From Chloroflexota bacterium (GTDB lineage: Bacteria; Chloroflexota; Dormibacteria; CF-121): a DNA stretch of 5,050 nt. A program made the position numbers and the translations under genes. The DNA is taken from the NCBI GenBank assembly GCA_005880605.1, contig VBIS01000036.1, positions 1 through 5,050 of the forward strand, read 5' to 3'. This document shows positions 1 to 4,455 of the stretch, one piece after another (positions within the stretch are counted from its first letter, which is position 1; each line of letters begins with the position of its first letter). A model generated the notes under the pieces. It was not told the origin of the DNA, did not search any database, and saw only the letters and a list, made by a program, of their open reading frames with translations.

Positions 1-1
1 C

Positions 2-784
2 ATGAGCAGCAGCAACAGCGTCGAAATCACCGGCAAGACGGTTGACGAAGCGGTCGAGCAGGCGCTCGAAGATCTTGATGAGGCGCGTGAAAACGTCGAG
101 GTCGAGGTGCTCGAGGAGTCCGCGGAGCAAGCCCGCGTCCGGGTCACCCTGCGCGAGACCTACGCCGTAAAGGCTCGGGAAGTGGTGGCCGAGCTCCTTT
201 ACAAGATGGGCATCACCGCCCAGGTCACCATCAAGAAGGCCGACGAGCCCGTGATGATCGACGTGGCCGGCGACAACCTGGGGCTCTTGATCGGCTGGCG
301 AGGCGAGACGCTGCGCGCCTTCCAGACCGTGGTCAACCTGATCCTCAATGAGGGCCGCGCCGACCGCCGGCGCCTCGTGGTCGACGTCGAGCACTATCGC
401 AACCGGCGGGAGGAGACGGTGAAGGAAATGGCGCTGCGCCTGGCGGACCGCGTCCGGCGGAGCGGCGAGCGGGTGATGATGGACCCGATGCAGTCCTACG
501 AGCGGCGCATCGTGCACATCACGCTCGAGAAGGAGCCCGGCATTCGCACCGAGAGCCAGGGCGAGGAGCCCAACCGGCGGGTCGCGATCCTGCCCGACGG
601 TGTGACCGCCGGACGCCGACCGGCGGAGCGCCCGGTCCCGGCGCCCTCACCGCCGCTGACGCGCCAGGGCAGCGGCTACGGCGACCGCCCCCGCTACGGC
701 GACCGGCCCCGATTCGGGGATCGGCCACGCTTTGGCGAACCGCGAACCGACGCGCCGGAAGGCGAGGGCGGCGGCGAGGCCTGA
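2..784 (+). CDS. jag: Jag/KhpB (SpoIIIJ-associated) RNA-binding protein with repetitive basic tail
   Basis: This 260-residue protein has the full Jag architecture. A Jag_N domain spans about residues 5-52 and begins with EITGKTVDEAVEQAL. A KH domain spans about 80-150; its GxxG loop is G98-W-R-G101 inside LLIGWRGETLRAFQTVVNL. An R3H domain spans about 130-176, with the R168-x3-H172 motif in YERRIVHITL after the family hallmark SGERVMMDPM. Family members bind RNA in the cytoplasm and, in Firmicutes, act with KhpA in control of cell elongation and division; jag is usually next to yidC. The region after about residue 180 is not part of the conserved fold. It is low-complexity, rich in Pro, Arg and Gly, and contains four near-identical six-residue units (residues 226-248), so the protein is somewhat longer than typical. 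The ATG is the second base of the window, so its ribosome binding site is not visible and a longer N-terminus cannot be fully excluded. However, Jag_N begins exactly where expected. An antisense gene overlaps the last 91 bp. Confidence 0.95.
   Translation: MSSSNSVEITGKTVDEAVEQALEDLDEARENVEVEVLEESAEQARVRVTLRETYAVKAREVVAELLYKMGITAQVTIKKADEPVMIDVAGDNLGLLIGWRGETLRAFQTVVNLILNEGRADRRRLVVDVEHYRNRREETVKEMALRLADRVRRSGERVMMDPMQSYERRIVHITLEKEPGIRTESQGEEPNRRVAILPDGVTAGRRPAERPVPAPSPPLTRQGSGYGDRPRYGDRPRFGDRPRFGEPRTDAPEGEGGGEA
677..745 (+). repeat. 18-nt tandem repeat encoding [YF]GDRPR units in the Jag tail
   Basis: Four consecutive 18-nt units start at 677, 695, 713 and 731. They encode YGDRPR, YGDRPR, FGDRPR and a shortened FGEPR. 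The units differ mainly at synonymous or conservative positions (tac/ttc/ttt; gac/gat/gaa), so they look like an old duplication kept under protein-level selection. The resulting tail is basic, aromatic and probably disordered, of the kind often found as an RNA-binding extension. The same DNA read on the other strand contributes the end of the minus-strand ORF. Confidence 0.9.
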
Positions 785-1044
785 CGGCCTTTCAGGCAAT
801 CGGCCCGCACACGATAGAGTGCGGCCGCAACCGTTTCCGCCGACAGGCCATCGTCGAGCGCATCCTGGGCACGCCGGATACCATCTCGTAGACCCCCAGC
901 CGGCGCCGTAGCCGCCAGGCGCTTCAGGTCCTTGGCGACCTCCTCGGGCAGGCCGGAGCCGGCATCCGAGTCCCCGTAGCTCCAGCCCTCGACCCGCCCG
1001 ATAAGCCGGTTCAGGCGGTCGACGAATTCAGATTCGGAGTTCAC
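694..1044 (-). CDS. Small hypothetical protein, antisense to the jag 3' end
   Basis: I do not recognise this 116-residue protein. Residues 1-82 look like a genuine soluble, largely helical domain: VDRLNRLIGRVEGWSYGD, then EEVAKDLKRLAA, LRDGIRRAQDALDDGL and SAETVAAALYRVRADCL, with alternating charged and hydrophobic positions. In this part most third codon positions are G or C, as in the neighbouring genes, although no gene on the plus strand forces that pattern between 785 and 1044. The last 30 or so residues (SPPPSPSG, then GSPKRGRSPNRGRSP) are low-complexity because they are the antisense reading of the jag repeat tail. The start taken is GTG at 1044; there is no strong ribosome binding site. 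A weak -10-like CAAAAT lies exactly 6 nt upstream, so a leaderless transcript is possible. No membrane segment or signal peptide is seen. It is divergent from the M16 protease gene and convergent with jag. Alternatively, this is simply a long spacer with a chance ORF. Confidence 0.55.
   Translation of the reverse strand: MNSESEFVDRLNRLIGRVEGWSYGDSDAGSGLPEEVAKDLKRLAATAPAGGLRDGIRRAQDALDDGLSAETVAAALYRVRADCLKGRQASPPPSPSGASVRGSPKRGRSPNRGRSP
779..797 (+). other. Small hairpin at the jag stop codon
   Basis: A perfect 6-bp inverted repeat, GCCTGA and TCAGGC, flanks a 7-nt loop, and its left arm contains the jag TGA stop. No T-run follows on either strand, so it lacks the hallmark of an intrinsic terminator. 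It may only be a weak mRNA 3'-end structure. It also lies inside the opposing minus-strand ORF, which makes chance a real possibility. Confidence 0.3.
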
Positions 1045-1140
1045 TCGCCCATTTTGCCTGATATCGCCACACCCACCAATCGCGCCACCTTGGAGCGCGA
1101 ATCGAGGGATCCGAAAGCACCCCTACGATATACTCAGACC
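1045..1140. promoter_or_regulatory. Divergent intergenic region between the small ORF and the M16 protease gene
   Basis: These 96 bp separate two genes transcribed away from each other, so at least one promoter is expected here. The clearest element is TATACT next to the protease start on the plus strand. On the minus strand only a weak CAAAAT is seen before the small gene. No convincing TTGACA-like -35 box is present at the right distance for either. An open frame with a TTG at 1054 runs through the region into the protease. The peptide it would add (about 29 residues, starting MPDIATPTNRATLE) has no resemblance to M16 N-termini, so the region is read as non-coding. Confidence 0.5.
1129..1134 (+). 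promoter_or_regulatory. -10 box (TATACT) for a likely leaderless M16 protease transcript
   Basis: TATACT matches the TATAAT consensus at 5 of 6 positions and stands out in GC-rich DNA. Six bases (CAGACC) separate it from the GTG at 1141, the spacing expected when transcription begins at or next to the start codon. No Shine-Dalgarno sequence lies between box and start, and no good -35 hexamer is visible. Both features fit leaderless genes, which are common in actinobacterial, Deinococcus and some other GC-rich lineages. Confidence 0.6.
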
Positions 1141-2421
1141 GTGCCCCTGTCTCGGTCTCCGTACCGTCTGTCTACCTTGCCGACCGGGGCCCGGGTGGTG
1201 TCGACCGAGTTGGCGGACCGCCCCTCGACCACCATGGCGATCATGTTCAAGGTCGGCTCACGCTACGAGTCCGACCGCGAAGCCGGCATCAGCCATTTCC
1301 TCGAACACATGTTCTTCAAAGGGTCGGCTCGCTATGGCGGCGCCAAGGAAATCGCTGAGGCGATCGAGGGAGTCGGCGGCGTCCTCAATGCGGGCACCGA
1401 CAAGGAGTTGACGATGTACTGGGCCCGCGTGCCCAAGAACAAAGCGAAGCTGGCGATCGATGTCCTCGGCGACATGCTCTTCCAGCCGCTGCTCGATCCC
1501 ACCGAGCTGGAAAAGGAGCGCCTCGTCGTCCTGGAGGAGCTGCGCATGTACCAGGACTCACCGCAGGAGTACGTCCATAGCCTGTTCGAGCAGATCAGCT
1601 GGCCTGATCACCCGCTCGGCCGCGATGTCGCCGGCACCGAGGCGTCGGTCCGCGCCCTGACGCGCGACGACCTGATGCGCTACCTCGAGGAGCACTACCT
1701 GCTCCGCAACCTCGTGGTCACGATCGCCGGACCGGTGACACATGAAGAGGCGATCGGGTTGATCGAACCGTACTTGAAGGTCCGGGGCAACGGAGCGGCG
1801 CCCCCATCCTTCCTGCCGTCGGTGGGCAATGGGCTGAAGCCCACCGTGCTGCTCAAGTCGAAGAAGACCGAGCAGGCTCATGTGTGCCTCGGCGTTCACG
1901 CACCCTCATACATGGACCGCGACCGCCACGTGATCGACATCCTCAACTGTGTCCTCGGCGAGGGGATGAGCTCGCGGTTGTTCCTCGAGGTGCGCGAGAA
2001 GCTGGGGCTCGCTTACGACGTGCACTCCTACGTCAACAAGATGTATGACACGGGCGTGCTCGGCATCTATGCGGGAACCGAGCCGCGGCAGGCGGCGCGC
2101 GCGGTGGGCGCGATCGTCGGCCAGCTCCGCCGCCTTTGCGATGAGCCGGTCAATCGCGCCGAGCTCACCAAGGCCAAGGAATTCTACAAGGGCCGGCTGC
2201 TGCTGCAGATGGAAAGCACCAACTCGGTGGCCACCTGGTACGGCGGCCAGGAGGCACTGACGGGCCGTATCGAGGATGTCGACGAAACCGTGGCCGAGAT
2301 CGACGCCGTCACCGCGGACGACGTGATGCGAGTCGGCAAAGAGCTTTTTGACCAGGCGCTACAACTGGCCGTCATCGGCCCCTTTCGCAGCGAGGCACCC
2401 TTCCTCAAACAGATCGCTTGA
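1141..2421 (+). CDS. M16B family zinc metallopeptidase (processing-peptidase-like)
   Basis: With the GTG start this is 426 residues, close to the usual 410-430 for bacterial M16B (YmxG/PqqL-type, related to mitochondrial processing peptidase). The protein opens with YRLSTLPTGARVVSTEL, the typical first strand. The inverted zinc motif HFLEH is at residues 52-56: H52 and H56 are ligands and E55 is the catalytic base. The third ligand is predicted as E132 in VVLEELRMYQDSP, 76 residues after H56 as in the family. The C-terminal inactive half is present, including SSRLFLEVREKLGLAYDVHSY. The enzyme should therefore be catalytically intact and cleave peptides or presequence-like segments. There is no signal peptide, so a cytoplasmic location is likely. 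An in-frame TTG at 1054 would add 29 residues unlike the family. The GTG at 1141 is preferred because of the -10 box directly before it and the natural N-terminus. The gene is followed by 72 bp and then lepB on the same strand. The physiological substrate cannot be told from sequence. Confidence 0.93.
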   Translation: MPLSRSPYRLSTLPTGARVVSTELADRPSTTMAIMFKVGSRYESDREAGISHFLEHMFFKGSARYGGAKEIAEAIEGVGGVLNAGTDKELTMYWARVPKNKAKLAIDVLGDMLFQPLLDPTELEKERLVVLEELRMYQDSPQEYVHSLFEQISWPDHPLGRDVAGTEASVRALTRDDLMRYLEEHYLLRNLVVTIAGPVTHEEAIGLIEPYLKVRGNGAAPPSFLPSVGNGLKPTVLLKSKKTEQAHVCLGVHAPSYMDRDRHVIDILNCVLGEGMSSRLFLEVREKLGLAYDVHSYVNKMYDTGVLGIYAGTEPRQAARAVGAIVGQLRRLCDEPVNRAELTKAKEFYKGRLLLQMESTNSVATWYGGQEALTGRIEDVDETVAEIDAVTADDVMRVGKELFDQALQLAVIGPFRSEAPFLKQIA

Positions 2422-2453
2422 GCTGATCCGGGCGCATGCGAAGAATGGGACGT

Positions 2454-2459
2454 TAGAAT
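2454..2459 (+). promoter_or_regulatory. -10-like box (TAGAAT) upstream of lepB-ndk
   Basis: TAGAAT (in the context GTTAGAATAAG) matches TATAAT at 5 of 6 positions and lies in the 72-bp gap after the protease gene. A start of transcription near 2466 would give a leader of about 28 nt before the lepB ATG. No clear -35 hexamer is found 16-18 bp upstream, so strength is uncertain. Readthrough from the protease gene could also supply lepB-ndk, because no terminator is visible in the gap. Confidence 0.45.
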
Positions 2460-2472
2460 AAGTCGCCCTCGG

Positions 2473-2490
2473 ATGAAGTTGAACAGCTAA
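2473..2490 (+). other. Five-codon ORF (MKLNS) just before lepB, in the same frame
   Basis: ATG at 2473 opens a reading frame of five codons ending with TAA at 2488-2490. One codon (AGG) then separates it from the lepB ATG, and the two are in the same frame. The in-frame TAA fixes the upstream limit of lepB. Because lepB has no well-spaced Shine-Dalgarno sequence, the mini-ORF could feed ribosomes to it by termination and reinitiation. It could equally be chance. Confidence 0.3.
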
Positions 2491-2493
2491 AGG

Positions 2494-2520
2494 ATGGCGC
2501 AGCCGCAGATGGCGCAACCG
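2494..2520 (+). repeat. Direct repeat encoding MAQP-Q-MAQP at the lepB N-terminus
   Basis: ATGGCGCAGCCG at 2494 and ATGGCGCAACCG at 2509 are 12-nt near-copies (11 of 12 identical) with a 15-nt period. They are followed by further GCGCAACC-type sequence. The repeat duplicates a possible start codon and gives a low-complexity Pro/Gln/Ala cytoplasmic extension before the membrane helix. Such segments change length easily by slippage. Confidence 0.7.
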
Positions 2521-3093
2521 CCGGCGCCGGCGCAACCACCGCGCCAGAAGTCTTTTCTCAGGGACACGCTCGAGATCGTGTTCCTCGCGCTCGTGCTGTA
2601 TGTCGTGATCCAGTACGCCGTGCAGACCGTCCACGTGCTGGGCTCGAGCATGTACGCCACGCTGCACGACAACGACCTGCTGGTAGCCTCGAAGATCTCC
2701 TACAAGCTGCACCACCCGCAACGGGGCGACATCATCGTCTTCAAGCCCCCGGATGAGGCGAGCCGCGACTTCATCAAGCGCATCATCGCCCTGCCGGGCG
2801 AGCGGATCCGCATTACCAACAGCGTCGTCTACATCAACGGCCAGGTGCTCCGCGAGCCTTACCTGCCGGAGAAATGGACCTATAACAACAACTGGCCGGC
2901 GTCAGGGCAGGATCAGCTTGTTCCCCCGGACGAGTATTTCGTGATGGGTGACAATCGGAACCATTCCAGCGACTCGCGGACCTTCAACTTCATCGAGCTC
3001 AGCTCGATCCTGGGGAAGGCGGAGGTCCGGATCTGGCCGCTCGGCCAGGTCGGGTTCCTCGGCGCCAAGCCGACGCTCGCCGCGAGCCAGTAG
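2494..3093 (+). CDS. lepB: Signal peptidase I (type I leader peptidase)
   Basis: This is a 199-residue, single-span membrane serine protease that removes signal peptides from Sec- and Tat-exported proteins on the outer face of the cytoplasmic membrane. A Pro/Gln-rich cytoplasmic N-terminus (residues 1-17) precedes the basic RQKSFLRD and a transmembrane helix at about 25-46 (LEIVFLALVLYVVIQYAV). S52 in VLGSSMYATL is the catalytic serine. K95 in RDFIKRIIALPGERI is the general base. Box E, VMGDNRNHSSDSR, is at 150-162. The usual Pro in SMxPTL is replaced by Ala (A55), a mild departure in a substrate-pocket region. An in-frame TAA six bases upstream of the ATG bounds the start; ATG at 2509 is the only other early candidate. 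No good Shine-Dalgarno sequence is seen: the AAAGG abuts the ATG. The size fits the short, Gram-positive-like class with one membrane segment. ndk follows after 2 bp, so the two are almost certainly co-transcribed. Confidence 0.96.
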   Translation: MAQPQMAQPPAPAQPPRQKSFLRDTLEIVFLALVLYVVIQYAVQTVHVLGSSMYATLHDNDLLVASKISYKLHHPQRGDIIVFKPPDEASRDFIKRIIALPGERIRITNSVVYINGQVLREPYLPEKWTYNNNWPASGQDQLVPPDEYFVMGDNRNHSSDSRTFNFIELSSILGKAEVRIWPLGQVGFLGAKPTLAASQ

Positions 3094-3095
3094 CC

Positions 3096-3551
3096 GTGAC
3101 CGCAGAGCGCACGCTTGTCCTGGTCAAACCTGATGGCGTCCAGCGCGGGCTCGTGGGTGAGATTCTGGGGCGGCTCGAGCAACGCGGCCTCAAGCTGATC
3201 GGCCTCAAGCTGATGCGGATTTCGAACGAGGTCGCGGCCCGGCACTACGCCGAGCACCAGGCGAAGCCCTTCTACGACGGCTTGCTCGCGTTTATCACCT
3301 CAGGCCCAGTGGTCGCCATGATCTGGCAGGGCCGCGAGGCGGTGAGCGTGGTGCGCAGCCTGATGGGCAGTACCGATCCCCTCAAGGCCGCGCCCGGTAC
3401 CATTCGCGGCGACCTGGCCCTCGACCTCGGCATGAACCTGATTCATGGATCCGATTCGCCAGCGCGAGCCGAGACTGAGATCGCCCTTTTCTTCGGCCAG
3501 GGCGAGTTGCACGACTACGATCGGACGGCCGACCGCTGGATCCGCGAGTAG
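3096..3551 (+). CDS. ndk: Nucleoside diphosphate kinase
   Basis: This 151-residue enzyme transfers the gamma-phosphate of ATP to nucleoside diphosphates through a phosphohistidine, balancing cytoplasmic (d)NTP pools. The active-site histidine is H117 in NLIHGSDS. The ATP-contacting residues of the family are all present: K11 (VKPDGVQRGL), Y51, R87, T93, R104 (APGTIRGD) and N114. Length is normal; bacterial enzymes are about 135-150 residues. The C-terminus ends in a slightly extended ELHDYDRTADRWIRE. It starts with GTG 2 bp after the lepB stop and lacks a clear Shine-Dalgarno sequence, so translation probably depends on ribosomes finishing lepB. The gene ends 19 bp before the convergent parB stop. 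Pairing with lepB is not a functional pathway; both are housekeeping genes. Confidence 0.97.
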   Translation: MTAERTLVLVKPDGVQRGLVGEILGRLEQRGLKLIGLKLMRISNEVAARHYAEHQAKPFYDGLLAFITSGPVVAMIWQGREAVSVVRSLMGSTDPLKAAPGTIRGDLALDLGMNLIHGSDSPARAETEIALFFGQGELHDYDRTADRWIRE

Positions 3552-3555
3552 CCGG

Positions 3556-3567
3556 TTACACGTGTAA
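3556..3567. other. parS: parS-like palindrome, candidate ParB-binding site
   Basis: TTACACGTGTAA is a perfect 12-bp palindrome in the 19-bp gap between the convergent stop codons of ndk and parB. The canonical bacterial parS is TGTTTCACGTGAAACA. Placed over it, the 16 bases at 3554-3569 match at 11 positions, including the whole CACGTG core and the flanking TT/AA. The main change is symmetric (T to A at the fourth base from the centre on both sides). parS sites usually lie close to parAB, which fits. The two other CACGTG hexamers noticed (1928-1933 and 2633-2638) lie inside genes and lack palindromic flanks. With no T-tract and no room for a loop, it is a poor terminator. Binding is inferred, not shown. 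Confidence 0.5.
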
Positions 3568-3570
3568 GGG

Positions 3571-4455
3571 CTACTGGGTCAGGCGGCGGCGGAGCGCCTC
3601 GAACTCGTCGTTGCTGTAGAACTCGATCGTCAGCCGACCCCCGTGCTTGAGCCGAGTGAGCACGACTTTGGTTCCCAGCGCGCGGCGAAACTCCTCCTCG
3701 ATCGCGCGAGTCTCAGGGTCCCCCTCCTGCACCCGCCGCGGCGTTCTGGTTCCCGCCTCCGTGGCGCGGGCTCGCACCCACTCTTCGGTCTGACGCACGC
3801 TCCAGTGCTCGCGGATGACTCGCTCCAGACCAACCAGTTGCTGGGCGCTGCCGGGCAGGCCGAGCAGGGCGATGCCGTGGCCCGCCGTAACGGCTCCCGA
3901 CTCGATCGCTTTGACGACCGGCTCGGGCAGGCCGAGCAGCCGCACGCTCTGCGCGATCGTCACGCGGTTCTTGCCCAAGCGCTCGCCGAGGGCCTCCTGG
4001 GTTAGCCCGAAGTCGCGCAGCAGCCGCTGGATCGCGCGCGCCTCCTCGATGGCGTTGAGGTCGGTGCGTTGCAGGTTTTCGACCAGCGCCAGCTCGAGCC
4101 GCTCCTCGAGGCGGCCGCCGCTCCCGGGGTGGACGATGACCGGCACCTCGCTAAGGCCTGCGATCTCGGCCGCGCGCAGCCGCCGCTCGCCGGCGATCAG
4201 TTCGTACCCGGTCAGGCCCTCGCGGACCAGCAGCGGCTGCAGGATGCCGTGCATCCGGATCGAGTCGGCCAGTTCCTGCAGGGAGGTGGGATCGAAGGCA
4301 CGGCGCGGCTGCTCGGGGTTCGGCTTGATGTTGGCGATCGGGATCTGCAGCGCGTATCGGCGCCGCGCCCCGCTTTCGGTGCCCAACTCCTCGACATACT
4401 CGCCGGATGGGATCAGGGCTTCGAGACCCCGTCCCAGTCCTCGCCGTTTGTTCAT
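3571..4455 (-). CDS. parB: Chromosome partitioning protein ParB (Spo0J-like CTPase clamp)
   Basis: This 294-residue protein loads on parS, binds CTP, slides as a clamp and works with ParA to separate origins. It begins with the conserved ParA-stimulating segment MNKRRGLGRGLEALIPS. The ParB/Srx CTPase domain follows (about 36-130). It has PNPEQPRR at 45-52, MHGILQPLLV at 68-77, the GERRLRAA box at 89-96 and ALVENLQRTDLNAIEEA at 123-139. The helix-turn-helix domain (about 140-235) contains LTQEALGERLGKNRVTIAQSVRLLGLP and TAGHGIALL. The C-terminal dimerisation segment (about 255-294) is KVVLTRLKHGGRLTIEFYSNDEFEALRRRL. The start is ATG at 4455 because the conserved N-terminus begins there, a good AAGGAG precedes it and it overlaps the parA stop (ATGA). 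The frame is open further upstream, but that part is only the shadow of parA. In the DNA-recognition region Q169 replaces the usual Asn, and S170 and G175 sit where Caulobacter ParB has T179 and A184. R164 and G192 match R173 and G201. Confidence 0.97.
   Translation of the reverse strand: MNKRRGLGRGLEALIPSGEYVEELGTESGARRRYALQIPIANIKPNPEQPRRAFDPTSLQELADSIRMHGILQPLLVREGLTGYELIAGERRLRAAEIAGLSEVPVIVHPGSGGRLEERLELALVENLQRTDLNAIEEARAIQRLLRDFGLTQEALGERLGKNRVTIAQSVRLLGLPEPVVKAIESGAVTAGHGIALLGLPGSAQQLVGLERVIREHWSVRQTEEWVRARATEAGTRTPRRVQEGDPETRAIEEEFRRALGTKVVLTRLKHGGRLTIEFYSNDEFEALRRRLTQ

Noticed and set aside
779..797. Intrinsic terminator after jag
   Set aside because: The stem is only 6 bp and is followed by AATCGG rather than a T-run; kept only as a low-confidence hairpin.
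1054..1140. TTG start giving a 455-residue M16 protease
   Set aside because: The added 29 residues do not resemble M16 N-termini and would overlap the promoter box just before the GTG at 1141.
1558..1899. Minus-strand open frame inside the M16 protease gene
   Set aside because: Its sequence is the antisense of a well-conserved protease segment; high GC content readily creates such frames.
2631..2640. Second parS-like CACGTG inside lepB
   Set aside because: The flanks are not palindromic and do not match TTT/AAA; the hexamer is expected by chance in coding DNA of this composition.
3551..3571. Intrinsic bidirectional terminator between ndk and parB
   Set aside because: The inverted repeat has no proper loop and no T-tract on either side; the parS-like reading explains the exact symmetry better.
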